Positions 1-10,170 of a DNA stretch of 64,000 bases are shown here, piece by piece. The notes beneath the pieces were generated by a model. It was not told the DNA's origin. It saw nothing but the letters and a program-made list of their open reading frames with translations, and searched no databases. Numbering within the stretch: the first letter of the stretch is position 1; the number at the start of each line of letters is the position of its first letter. Both the position numbers and the translations under genes were made by a program. Source of the DNA: Phaseolus vulgaris (lineage: Eukaryota; Streptophyta; Magnoliopsida; Fabales; Fabaceae); NCBI RefSeq assembly GCF_000499845.2, contig NC_023754.2, positions 30,953,869 to 31,017,868 on the forward strand. The letters are read 5' to 3'.

Positions 1-209
1 TTTAGAAACTAAATAATTGGTAGTTAAAACATTAGTTGCTAATTAGATACCAATTTAAAAACTATTTAACAATAATATAAAATAATAGAAAGTAATTTAG
101 AAACCAATTTTTTGTTTAGTTTCTAAAATGATCTCTATTTTAGTTCCTATTGTAACTAATTATTTTGGTCTCTAAAAATTGGTTTCTATTTCATGATTTT
201 CTTGTACAA
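1..209. mobile_element. Partial CACTA-like MITE, right end
   Basis: AT-rich sequence that matches the right half of the elements at 2748-3196 and 4743-5158, with the same order of blocks built on 'ttagaaacc', 'gtttctaaaa' and 'ggtctctaaaaattggttt'. It ends in tgattttcttgta, the reverse complement of a CACTACAAGAAAATCA-type terminus. The left part lies outside the window. No coding capacity is seen. The family assignment (CACTA, non-autonomous) rests on the terminal motif and is inference. Confidence 0.5.
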
Positions 210-930
210 ATAGTAAAAGTCCAATTGGGTCTAAAGTTCAATAAGTGAGTACTATAAACAGGTGATCAACTCAAGAAGTAAGTAGAGTGAATTCTATCTT
301 ATAATTAACCAAAATCGATTATGACTTTATCATCGGAGCTCCTTATAGGTACACACATCCGCCTGAGAGCTGACCTTGAGTCTAAAAGTCAAGAGTCCAA
401 GTTGACTAAACCAGAATCCGTCCAAGTCCAAACTAGTAAACAATGTAGTTGAAAGTCCAAGCTTGAATCAAAAGATCGTGAAGCCAAGAAGTTAAGAGAA
501 GAAGAAATTCATTGTTTTTAGGCCTTGTAAGAACATTATGAATTGTTTTAAGCATGACGAAATAAACTTAAAAAGTTGTCAGTAGTCAATCCTAAAAAAC
601 GTAGTTGATAAAATACGTTGAAGTTCATTAAAAAAAACAAAGATCTCAATTAAACTATTAATGAAAAAAATTAAATAACCTAATTAATGCTTCGCGTTTA
701 ATCCGGAAAATAAAATGATGGTTTGAAGGATTTGTTTAAAAAACATGATCAAAACACATTAAAAAATGATATATTGACAACTTTCACCAGTCTACAACCT
801 CAATTTTTACCTAAAACTTGTATCCGTTTATGAAATAACGAAAATAACCTTTCTTTATATCATCGATCACTCGTTGAATATTGAAGCATAGTTGTCAAAA
901 TATCATTACTCAAGATGCACATGTAACCCT
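210..930. other. Non-genic sequence upstream of the ZF-HD gene
   Basis: No credible gene. The stretch is AT-rich, has no long open frame with codon bias, and shows no recognisable RNA gene. It is the distal promoter side of the ZF-HD gene. Confidence 0.5.
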
Positions 931-938
931 TGTTGAGA

Positions 939-978
939 TGACGTGTCACATCCCACCTTCTCTTCTTCTCTATAAAAG
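939..978 (+). promoter_or_regulatory. Core promoter of the ZF-HD gene (ACGT element and TATA box)
   Basis: TGACGTGTCA at 939-948 is an ACGT-core site of the kind bound by bZIP factors. TATAAAAG at 971-978 is a good TATA box, 85-92 bases before the ATG at 1063, which implies a 5' leader of about 60 bases. The motifs are seen directly; their use is inference. Confidence 0.6.
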
Positions 979-1062
979 CATGAACACATATCACCATTCA
1001 TACATCAACCTATACCTTACCCTTTCATCTCTTCACACCCCAAATCCCAAAACACCATCACC

Positions 1063-1602
1063 ATGTCAAGCGTCAACACCAGTGCTTACACCACCCAACT
1101 CCGAGCCTCTCACTTGGAAGTACAGTTTGGGTACGAGGAGTGTTGCCGCAACCATGCAGTGGCCGTAGGAGGAGCTTCCTACGATGGCTGCAACGAGTAT
1201 CAGAAAGCAAGGTCGCAGAACTCTTTCCTCTGTGCATGCTGTGGTTGTCACCGCAACTTTCACCGCAAACGCCCTACTTTGAAAAGAGAGCGCCGAACTG
1301 AAGCAGGGAATGGTCGTGCTCTGGATATAGTTCCTGTTTCAGAGACGTTTCGCCCGGAGCGTAGCAACAACCCAGAGCCACTGCAGCTGGTGAGGCCACT
1401 GAGGAGGAGGAGGACGAGGTTCTCGCGCGACCAGAAGAAGCAAATGACGAGGTTTGCTGAGATATTGGGGTGGAAACCTCACAAGGGTAACAGGGAGGAT
1501 ATTCAACGTTTCTGCACTGACATGGGAATAAGCCGGAAGATCTTCGTGGTGTGGCTGAACAACAATCGTCACCGTGCAACTCCGAATGTGAGTGATCCAT
1601 GA
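1063..1602 (+). CDS. Zinc-finger homeodomain (ZF-HD) transcription factor
   Basis: Single-exon gene, 179 aa, a probable nuclear DNA-binding protein. The ZF-HD dimerisation finger spans about residues 24-70: YEECCRNHAVAVGG, then DGCNEY, then CACCGCHRNFHRK. This supplies the Cys and His ligands typical of the family, although the usual CAACGCH reads CACCGCH here. A basic linker (RPLRRRRTRF, 111-120) leads into the atypical homeodomain at about 114-172, with the recognition helix ISRKIFVVWLNNNRHRA (156-172). ZF-HD genes are usually intronless and short members of this size are normal. The start is the first in-frame ATG after the TATA box (971-978), with context caccATGtc. These factors usually act as homo- or heterodimers; the target genes are unknown. 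The homeodomain is more diverged than the finger, but the family call is firm. Confidence 0.93.
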   Translation: MSSVNTSAYTTQLRASHLEVQFGYEECCRNHAVAVGGASYDGCNEYQKARSQNSFLCACCGCHRNFHRKRPTLKRERRTEAGNGRALDIVPVSETFRPERSNNPEPLQLVRPLRRRRTRFSRDQKKQMTRFAEILGWKPHKGNREDIQRFCTDMGISRKIFVVWLNNNRHRATPNVSDP

Positions 1603-1869
1603 AGCAGTTAGAGGTTGATGGTTGGATCGGTCTTGGCACTTGGCATTAATAAGGATTTTGTTTCCATGTATTGTTCCTAGTATCAGTGTGTTTGTGTTTG
1701 TGTTTGTTCTGTGTTTTTCTTTTCAGTTTATCTGTGTTTTCAGTGCTTTGACTTTTAGTGATGTAGTCCATGTGCCATGAATTTCTAAGTGAATGACTGT
1801 TATGTGTTTCAAATGCATTCTTCATTTTCCTTCACTCTATCTTCAACCTACCTCAAAAATACTTCCTTA

Positions 1870-2055
1870 TTAACCGGATCTAAATTTTATCTTATAAGCC
1901 GATTTTATAAAGTTGTTGAGTTAAACTTAAAGTTCACTTCTTAATATATATCAGAGTCATCTAAGGTTTATCTCAAGAAAATATATATCAAAGTCATCTA
2001 AAGTTTATCTCAAAAAAATATATATCAGAGTCATCTAAGGTTTATCTCAAGAAGG
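1870..2055 (+). repeat. TRIM-like LTR relic with a triplicated 37-bp unit
   Basis: Starts with an LTR-end-like block (cttataagccgattttataa, then cttaaagttcacttcttaata). A primer-binding-site-like atatcagagtcat follows, resembling the TGGTATCAGAGCC of initiator-tRNA-Met primed plant elements. The segment after the LTR end is repeated three times with a 37-bp period (1943-1979, 1980-2016, 2017-2053), and the copies differ by a few substitutions. Related copies lie at 14725-14960 (minus), 40733-40860 and 63485-63770. The LTR reading is inference from shape and motif. Confidence 0.55.
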
Positions 2056-2747
2056 GTTTGTTGAGCTTACATTCCTTATGTCATCGATGAATGATAAATA
2101 TATAATCTTATTATACCATTTTTATTTTTTTAATCTTTCTCGCTCTAAATAGAAGTCATGTCAAGTTTATATTAAATTCTAAACACATATACATATTCAT
2201 TAAAAGAAAACTACTAAATTAAAATGATTTTTTGTGGAATCTTTCCTCCTTTCATAAAATCAAAGCTCACAATTTAATTTTTCTTTTGGAAAAAAATTGT
2301 TTCACAAGCTCAACACTAAAAGAATTTCATTTATAATAATATAATATTATTTTTAATTAAAAATAAAATAAAAATAACTGAAAAGAATAATTATTGAATT
2401 ATTAAGGGTGTGTATTTAATTTTTGGAGAGTCGAGAATAATCACTCTTTTGTTTTATTAAAAACCGTCACCTTATTGTCATGACTTATTAAATTTTGTTT
2501 TGTCGTTTCTTCTTAAAAAAATTAAAGTCATATGCACCATTTACTTTAACGTGCCGGTAATATAAATATTATGCTTGTTATATACGTTACTCGATAACTA
2601 AAATCCAATACAATTAAATAGGAGAAAAAAAATTAATGATTAATGTGATAACGGGTAATTGAATATTTTTTTTATATATTTTTCTTCAAGCTTATTCATA
2701 CTCATCAATGTGGAAAAACTCACACTTATAATCCTAATATTAATATA

Positions 2748-3196
2748 TACTACAATAAAATCATTAAATAGTAACTAAATTTAGAAGCAAAAAATAATAA
2801 TTAGTCACTATATTAACTAAATTAAATACTAATTTAGAGAAAAATTATTCATATCTCAAGTGATTTCTATTATCAGTAAAAATTTATAAAATGATTTATG
2901 TATTTGTATCTAAATTAGCTACCTAAGTTTTAGCGATTGATTTTTTAGATTTTAATTCAGTCTCTAAAAGATTAATAGAGACTAATTTAGAATATAAGTA
3001 GTAAATAGCTAAAATTTTGGTAGGTAATGGTTAGATACCAATTTAGAAACCATTTTATAAATTTGTATTAATAATGGAAACTATTATAGATACCAATAGT
3101 TTTTTTAGTTTATAAAATAGTCTCTAATTTAATGAAATAGTAACTAATTATTTTGATCTCTATAATTAGTTTCCATTTTATGATTTTCTTGTAATA
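2748..3196. mobile_element. CACTA-like MITE
   Basis: A 449-bp AT-rich element with imperfect terminal inverted repeats. The left end is tactacaataaaatcatt; the right end read on the minus strand is tattacaagaaaatcat. Both resemble the CACTACAAGAAAATCA terminus of legume CACTA elements. ATA flanks both sides, which fits a 3-bp target duplication but is weak evidence in AT-rich DNA. It interrupts unit 1 of the tandem duplication and is absent from unit 2. It has no coding capacity. Confidence 0.6.
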
Positions 3197-4742
3197 ATAT
3201 TAGATAATAAAAAAGCGTAACAATTCAAGATCAAAAAATACTATCCAAATTGAAAAATCAATACAAATATATAGTTTCATCTTGTCGTACAATCTCTTAG
3301 TCATGTACATCTTGTTTCTCTCAAAAAGCATGTCTAAAAAACAACCATATATTATCGAATATGAATCTACATAATTGAAATATTGAATATACATTTTTCA
3401 TTTTCTTTCACTCTCTCTTCAAATGACCTTAAAATAACATTCTCTTTAACTTCGTTATTTGTTTATTTAATTTGGATGAGCACCATTTCTATTTTCTTAA
3501 TCTTTGTCATTCTAAATAGAAGTCATGCCAAGTTTATATTAAGTTTGCATTTGTATCTCATTTGTTTTACATTGAATTTGACATATTTATTATAAGAAAA
3601 TCATTAAATATAAACTAATTTTAAAAATAAAAAATATTTTTTATTATATTATAATCTTGTTTAAAATAAAATATTGTATTATAAGAAAATAATAATTTTT
3701 ATGGATGCTGAGTGAATAGAACTAGTGTTAAGGTATCATTACCCAAAAAAAAAGAATGAAAATGTCATAATAAGATTTTGATGGTGATAGATTGACACAA
3801 CAAATAATAAAAAATATGAACTAACAAACCAATAAATTAATATTTTAATATGTTTAATTTATTTTTTAATTTAAAATATTAATATATTATTATAATAGGC
3901 TGTCGAGTACATGTGATTTACTTTTTTGGTGTCAAAGTAATCTTTTACACAAAATTGTCCTCTTTTCATAAAATGAATCCCACAATTTAGTTTTTTTTTT
4001 TTGAAAAAAAATTGCTTCACATCCTCAACACTAAAAAAAAAATCATTTATAGCAATATAATATTATTTTAAATTAGAAATAAATAAATATAACAACAAAA
4101 ATAATTTATTGAGTTATTAAGTAATTGTATTTATTTTTTGGAGTGTTAGAGAATCATCACTCTTTTCTTTTATTATAAATCGTCACCTCATTATCCTGAC
4201 TTATTAAATTTTATTTTGCCGTTTCTTCTTATAAAAATAAAGTCATATGCACCGGTTTACTTAGCGTGTCGTTTATCAAAATATTATACCTGTTCTTTAC
4301 TTTACTCGATAACTAACATTCAATACAATTAAATAGGAAAAAAGTATAACGATTCAAGATATATTAGATAATAAAAAGTATAATGATTCAAGATCAAGAA
4401 ATACTACCCAAATTGAAAAACAATAATAATAAATAGTTTCATTTTCTACTACAATAATTTCTTAGTCATGTACATTTTCTTAAGAGTGAAGTCCTAAGTT
4501 CCTCTCAAAAAATATTTTAAAAACAATCATATATTATCCAATATGAATTTATATAATTGAAATATCATCCATGTAAATTTCATTAGACTTTAGATCATTT
4601 ATCGATATGTGCGTATCATGCCATATTAATATTCATTGTATCCTTCCAAATTTTTTTTCATGACCCATGCTTTTGTGTTTTTTTTTTTTTTTTAATTTTA
4701 GGTTTTTCTTTTCATGTGACGACACAATTTAACACTACGAAA

Positions 4743-5158
4743 CACTACGAAACAATCATTGTTAATTTTAGAGACAAGAAACAATTAGTCATTGACTAAA
4801 TATTTTAGAAACTACAAAATTATTGATATTCAAAGTAATTTCTATTATTAATAAAAATGTATAAATTATTATCTAAATTAGCTACCAAGAGTTTAGTTAG
4901 TAATATTTTAGATTTTAAATTAGTCTAAAAAATTATAGAGACTAATTTATAATATAAAATATTTAGTAGCTAAAACATTAGTAATTAATAGTTACATACC
5001 AATTTAGAAACTATTTTATAAATTTTTATTAATAATAAAAATTATTTTAAATATCAATAATTTTTAATTTATAAAGTTATATCTAATTTAGTTAATATAA
5101 TAATTAATTATTTAATTTTTATAATTAGTTTTTATGTAATGATTTTTTTGTTGTAATG
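4743..5158. mobile_element. CACTA-like MITE, third copy
   Basis: Internal blocks correspond in order to those of the element at 2748-3196 (gctaccaagagtttag, agagactaatttataata, taccaatttagaaact). The left end is cactacgaaacaatcatt. The right end reads as cattacaacaaaaaaatcat on the minus strand. No coding capacity and no clear target duplication. A further isolated terminus-like stretch (attataagaaaatcattaaa) lies near 3590. Confidence 0.55.
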
Positions 5159-5823
5159 TTATGTCTTGTAATTGAATATAGTTTTATGAAAGTAAAATTA
5201 AGAAATTATGTAGCTGTTTTTTAGTTGACGAAGTTTTAAAGAAATTATACGGTCATCCATTTTAATAAATAAAAATTAATATAATTTGATAAAGCATAAT
5301 TATCTAGTACAAATATATTAAAATTGGTTAAAAAATTATGTTTTTTATACAATAATATAAATAATAACTCAATTAAATAATGTGAATAGTGTATTTTCTT
5401 AATATAATAGTATAAATAATAATAATAATTTAAATTAATTATATGAATATTTAATTATAATTATTATGTGCACTAAAATTATTAAATTGGGTAATAAATT
5501 TATTTATACTAACAATATACAAATAAGCTTTTATAATAATATCAACAATGAAATTAATTGAAAGCTTGCAAAAAATTAAATTAAGTTATAATCTAAAATC
5601 AATTCAATATCTGTGTTTTTATTTATTTTTAATGATCATTAAAACTATTCTTGTATAATTTGAATTAATATTTTTAAATTTATGTGTTTTTTTATGACAT
5701 AGACAATATAGAGTTCCAAATTGACATCGCAAGATCCAGCGTGGCACCATGCTATTGGCTCAGTACACGTATATTCCAATTTTTTTTTTATTTTGCGAAA
5801 TCATTTTATTAACCTTCTTAGTT
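5159..5823. other. AT-rich non-genic sequence upstream of SEC61G
   Basis: Very AT-rich with no open frame of note. It forms the upstream region of the Sec61 gamma gene, whose TATA box follows at 5824-5831. I see nothing else identifiable. Confidence 0.5.
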
Positions 5824-5831
5824 CTATAAAA
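5824..5831 (+). promoter_or_regulatory. TATA box of the Sec61 gamma gene
   Basis: CTATAAAA lies 77 bases before the ATG at 5908, a suitable distance for a leader of roughly 50 bases. Confidence 0.55.
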
Positions 5832-5907
5832 TTCAACGTTCATCACTCAGCATTCATATTTGTTCATTTCTGAATTCAGATCGAAAGGTAGAAGAAAAGG
5901 AGAGAGA

Positions 5908-6243
5908 ATGGACGCCATTGATTCCGTCTTCGATCCCCTCAGAGAATTCTCCAAGGACAGTGTCAGACTCGTCAAGCGATGCCACAAACCCGATCGTAAA
6001 GGTGTAACCCTAACCCTAACATTTCTCCATCGTTTTCCTTGATTCCTAATTTTTTTTTTGTTTTTCTAAATAAGATTGAATCTATGTTCTGTGGATCTTG
6101 ATTGATTGGATGGTTTGGGTGTTTCAGAATTCTCTAAGGTTGCTGTGCGTACCGCGATTGGTTTCGTTGTGATGGGATTCGTCGGTTTTTTTGTCAAGCT
6201 CATCTTCATTCCAATCAACAACATCATCGTCGGATCTGGTTAG
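5908..6243 (+). CDS. SEC61G: Protein transport protein Sec61 subunit gamma (SecE family)
   Basis: Two coding exons, 5908-6001 and 6128-6243, joined in phase 1, give 69 aa, the normal length for plant Sec61 gamma. The product is the small tail-anchored subunit of the ER Sec61 translocon, which clamps the channel subunit Sec61 alpha. The N-terminal amphipathic part ([20 protein letters not shown]) and the conserved [11 protein letters not shown] stretch lie on the cytosolic side. One membrane segment follows (about residues 37-60, [21 protein letters not shown]), then the conserved tail [11 protein letters not shown]. The intron is GT-AG. The stop codon TAG is followed at once by gtaaatt, and an acceptor-like gcag lies at 7039-7043, so the 3' UTR is probably spliced. 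The intron starts with a telomere-like run. Confidence 0.95.
6005..6020 (+). repeat. Short telomere-like run in SEC61G intron 1
   Basis: taaccctaaccctaac, a hexamer period rather than the plant CCCTAAA heptamer, immediately after the splice donor. Telobox-like motifs near the 5' end are common in plant genes of the translation and secretion machinery. Function here is not shown. Confidence 0.5.
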
Positions 6244-7300
6244 GTAAATTATAACTTTCTCAGATTTGTTTTCATTTATAGTTTTACCCTGTTATTCATT
6301 TGTCCTGCTTGGACCTCTGTCTTTTATATTGTTTTTGAAGCTTGGAGACTGATCTGATTTTTTTGTTACAATTTATTTGGTAAATTTTGAATTTTTCATA
6401 TTGGGATTGCTTGTTTGGTTGAGTTGTTATTCAGAAGCATTGTTGACCATGTTGTGCTGGCGTGGTATATTGGAACGATCTGATATGAAGGTTTAATTGA
6501 ATCAGGGATTTAGGGTAGTTATTTGTAAAAATATTCGGTGCTGCTTATGGTTACATTTATAGTGTAAGGCATAGAATGATGAGTTAATTGATCGCATTAT
6601 ATGGTGAACTTTTTACTGCAACTATTTCTAAATGAACAGATATGGCAATCTGGTGCAGTGATTTATTAAAGAACATTAATCTGTTAGTGTGCATATTTTC
6701 ATGTTTTAATATATGGGGAGTTTCTGCACTGTTACATGTATGTGAGATTATGCATGATTATTTCTCAGTACCCTGTCTTTGCTACCGGTTTCATTCGGAG
6801 CATGTAATTGCTATCTATGTTTTAGATGAGAGTGCTTGGTCTGAACATTGTTGAGGATTTTATTTTCTTCTTGGAATATGTATACTCTTTGAAAACCAGC
6901 TTCGGTAGATTGTCTAGTTTTTATTATCGATTTAATGCTGTTTTTCTTTATTTTCTCTGTTTTGAGATGTTGGCTGTTAGTGAAACTGTGTCTTTAGCTA
7001 AGTGTGCAAAATGGATGATAAATAACCCTTGATTATTCCGCAGGATGAGGGGAATTTTTCAATTGCCTCAGGAGTCCAAGTTGTCAAACATGAAGAGGCA
7101 GAAAGAGTTCCCACTTTGTTAGGTCATCATGAACTTAATTGTAGTTTTTTTGTACTCTATTTTTGGTGTACACTTGTATCTTATCTTCGGAAGCTTTACA
7201 GTTTTATTTGAAATATACAATTTTATTCTTCCGTGTTAGACCCTTGACACATTGTTTTGATTCAGGAGGAAAAGGATGAAAAAAGTAGTTGAGAAACTAT
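6244..7300 (+). other. Probable spliced 3' UTR of SEC61G
   Basis: A donor-like gtaaatt starts right after the stop codon. A likely UTR exon follows the acceptor 'ttccgcag' at about 7043 (gatgaggggaattttt...), and another acceptor-like 'gattcag' lies at 7260-7266. The short open frames inside show no conserved features. Boundaries need transcript data. Confidence 0.4.
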
Positions 7301-9045
7301 TCTTTTGGTTTTGATTCTTTGAACTTCGCTTTCTTAGTCTTTTTAGATATTTTAGAGCAAAAAATAAGAAAGTCCACACCCATTGATGAGGTGGAACTTG
7401 TATAAATAAGTTGCCAAGAACAAAATAAATTTAAATTAACTCGAACTGTTTAAATGTTGATAGGCAATAACAGTGGTAATTATTCTTCACCTCCTTTTCT
7501 TAAGGATCCATATTTTTTGTACTTTGACATACTGCTGAAAGTTACAACATAGAACCCAATTATATGTAAAATAAGTTAAATACTTGAAATCAAAAGAAAA
7601 AAATATAAGAAGGTTACAGAACCAGAAGTTTTCTTCATAATCTGTGACATATATTTGTTTGAGTAAAAATCTGGTGTTGTGTGTAAAGATTTCCCGTTTT
7701 AAAGTCGTGCTGGTGAGGTTCACTTACAGGGAAATTAAGGGGGTGGGTGGCGGAGATAACCCAATGGTGTCAGTGCAGCGTCTGTTACGCTCTCAAATTC
7801 ACATTCAAAAATGGGTTCCCTTAACCCATTGAAACAACCCATCCATATCTCCTTTACTCCTCTGGGAGAAAAAATCAGAAAAATAACAGCTATAAGAGGC
7901 CAATAAGTAAATAATCGTCTTCGTCTGCTCTCTGCGACAACCATGTGCTAGTTATCTGCTATCTGCTACAACCATGTGTCACTTATCTGCTATCTGCTAC
8001 AACCTTATGCCAGTTATCTGCTATAACCGTATGCCTGCTATCTGCTATAACCCCAAAATGCTCCATGGCTTTTTCAAAAACAATTCTCATAGCTTATATT
8101 CAATCACACCAGCATAACCTACCCAAAATTATTTTTTGGAGTAATCAGTAAATCACATTTGCGCATTCACTTAAAATGGTGTGGTTAAATGAAGACTGAA
8201 TGACTCAAGTGTGTTTGCACTCTGATATACCGAAGAACAAAATATGAACAGTTGGGTCATCATTTAACGATTCAATTCAAGTGAATATGTGATGTCGCAA
8301 GAGTTTTGAAATCTTAATTTCCCACTCTTTAACAGGTAGAATTTGGGTCTGATTCATGTCGATGGACTTCCACCATTAGTCTGTACCATTGGAAAATTTC
8401 ACTACTAAGGCTTAAACTAGTGTTATATATTCAGATGTTAAGATCAAGTAACTTCCCTTTTCTCTGAAACTTTGTTGAATTCAATAAAGAAACAAGGTAT
8501 TATTTGTTTTGTATACTCAATTAATCATTTTGTATAAAATAAAGAAACAAGGTGAAGGACACAGACATGTCAAGTCCAACAGCACCACCACACTACCAAG
8601 AATCCAAATGGAAGAGAGCCACATAGATAGTAATGAAATGCTGTACATATTAAGTAAAAAAAAACAATAAAAACACCTTGTTTCAACCAAATATTTTTAT
8701 ACATCTTTTTAATTTTCTCAAGTAAGTAAAGAATGGAAATAATTAACATGCAAATATCACTTTTGGCATGAATTAAACTAAAAGGAAAAAGGGAAAGAGA
8801 AGTTTCATAATGATATGATTCCTGTCATGAGCATCCCCTTAAAGCTTCGTACGTAACCATCACGTTTGGCTTGGTACGAATGTTTGTAGTGCATGCCCCA
8901 TTACCCAAACCTGAAATCTGAAACCTGAAACATATAACAAAATCCCCAATTTTTTTAATTGGGAAATTGAATCACTTTTGACCGTTGACTGAAACGAGTT
9001 GGATGACCAACCCGTTCAAAGCGAGTCAACTCATCTCAATTTGAG
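7301..9045. other. Intergenic, no gene recognised
   Basis: Lies between the SEC61G 3' region and the minus-strand kinase. It holds only short non-conserved frames and one tandem array (7935-8055). The last few hundred bases are probably the 3' UTR of the kinase gene. Confidence 0.5.
7935..8055. repeat. Short imperfect tandem array
   Basis: Repeats built on 'acaaccatgtgytagttatctgct' with an added 'atctgct', at periods of about 24-32 bp, roughly four copies (near 7937, 7968, 7999 and 8023). It gives a leucine/cysteine-rich open frame that is an artefact of the repeat. Confidence 0.65.
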
Positions 9046-10170
9046 TCAATCCAATGTAACATCATCCAAAACCTCCCTAATGGTCATGGATATCTTCCCA
9101 CTTGGGACACCAACACCGTCTACCTCACCCACACCGTCTACCTCACCACCGTCTACCTCACCCTCTTCTTCTGCTATACACCGAATTCGTTTCTGAGTTT
9201 GCCAAACACTACCCATCATCACCTTCCTCTTTCTCAACCAATCCAACCCCTTCAAAACGCACGTCCAAACGGGGACCCTCACTCGTTTCACCACACAATT
9301 TTCCATTCCCATAACAACTTCAGCAGCTGAAGGACGTTCATCTTCATTCTCTGACACACAACGTGAAGCATAGCGTAACAAGCGAGTGATTGTTCCAACC
9401 ATGTAACCCGGCAGTGCCACTCTGTCGTCACAAATCTCTTCCAAAAGTTCTTCACCCATTAACTGAATCGCCCATTCCACAACCGAAGCCGGCGTTTTGC
9501 ACGCATCAATGGCCTTTCTGCCACTTATGATCTCCAACAACACAACCCCAAAGCTAAAAATGTCGTTTTTCGTGCTGAGTCTCTCTGGGGTGGTGTAACA
9601 GGGGTCCAAGTACCCTATTGTCCCGGCGGGTTGACTCACCGAGTCAACCCCTCTCACCGCCAGTCCAAAATCTCCCAACTTCGCATTCCAACTTGAATCA
9701 AACAATATGTTGGTGGGTTTGATGTCTCTGTGAATCACCACAGGCTTAGCTTGGTGAAGAAACTGCACCGCACGAGCGATTTGCAGGGCGATTTCAACGC
9801 GTTTGGGCCATGTGGGTGGGGTTTCGTTGGAATGAAGCAGGTCATGGAGAGAGGCATTGGGCATGAACTCCATCACAATGAGTTTGTGGCTGTGATCATC
9901 ATCACCACTGGTGGTTCCTAGAAGATTAACCACATGAGGGTTTTCGGGTAGAGAGGAAAGAACTCGGATTTCGTTTTGGAGTTTGGAGTTATCGTGAAGA
10001 GATTGAAGGCCCTGTGATGGCTTCTTTACAGCGACCACTCTGTAGCTGTTGTTCTCTTTGAACTGAACAACGCCTTTGTACACCATGCCATGGCTTCCTT
10101 TCCCTACCACCCTTCTGGGGTTGAAGTTTTCTGTTGCTTTCACAACCTCTTCATACTCAAACTCTTCCAT
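9046..10170 (-). CDS. Receptor-like cytoplasmic kinase (Ser/Thr kinase-like)
   Basis: Intronless, 374 aa, with no signal peptide or membrane span, so probably cytoplasmic or membrane-associated. The kinase domain covers about residues 16-290. It has the glycine loop GKGSHGMVYKG (23-33), lysine K49 in VAVKK, a helix-C glutamate at about E67, HRDIKPTN (147-154), DFGLA (167-171), an activation segment ending TTPERLS (193-199), and DIFSFGVVLLE (203-213). All catalytic residues are present, so an active kinase is expected. The HRD arginine and GTIGYLDP are typical of plant RLK/Pelle kinases; the protein resembles the Arabidopsis group often named 'serine/threonine-protein kinase-like protein' without ectodomain. 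The C-terminal tail (about 325-374) carries GEVDG repeats encoded by a DNA minisatellite. Substrate and pathway are unknown. Confidence 0.9.
   Translation of the reverse strand: MEEFEYEEVVKATENFNPRRVVGKGSHGMVYKGVVQFKENNSYRVVAVKKPSQGLQSLHDNSKLQNEIRVLSSLPENPHVVNLLGTTSGDDDHSHKLIVMEFMPNASLHDLLHSNETPPTWPKRVEIALQIARAVQFLHQAKPVVIHRDIKPTNILFDSSWNAKLGDFGLAVRGVDSVSQPAGTIGYLDPCYTTPERLSTKNDIFSFGVVLLEIISGRKAIDACKTPASVVEWAIQLMGEELLEEICDDRVALPGYMVGTITRLLRYASRCVSENEDERPSAAEVVMGMENCVVKRVRVPVWTCVLKGLDWLRKRKVMMGSVWQTQKRIRCIAEEEGEVDGGEVDGVGEVDGVGVPSGKISMTIREVLDDVTLD
9115..9167 (-). repeat. Coding minisatellite in the kinase C-terminus
   Basis: Three copies of an 'accgtctacctcacc' unit with spacings of 18 and 15 bp. 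Read on the minus strand they encode GEVDGGEVDGVGEVDGVG. Spacing is in multiples of three, so copy-number change keeps frame. Confidence 0.75.

Larger units (their letters stand above)
1815..4566. repeat. Diverged tandem duplication (about 1.2-1.6 kb unit)
   Basis: Two colinear diverged units lie side by side. Unit 1 runs about 1815-3390 and unit 2 about 3390-4566. Matching blocks in order: 'cattttccttcactctatcttcaa' (about 1827) with its like at about 3396; 'ctaaatagaagtcatg' (2144, 3512); 'cctcctttcataaaat' (2246, 3960); 'gtcatatgcacc' (2527, 4242); 'actcgataacta' (2589, 4304); and 'ttcaagatcaa' (3223, 4389). Unit 1 is longer because it holds the CACTA-like MITE at 2748-3196 and a TRIM-like relic. 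No gene is seen in either unit. The borders are approximate because the copies are diverged and AT-rich. Confidence 0.7.
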
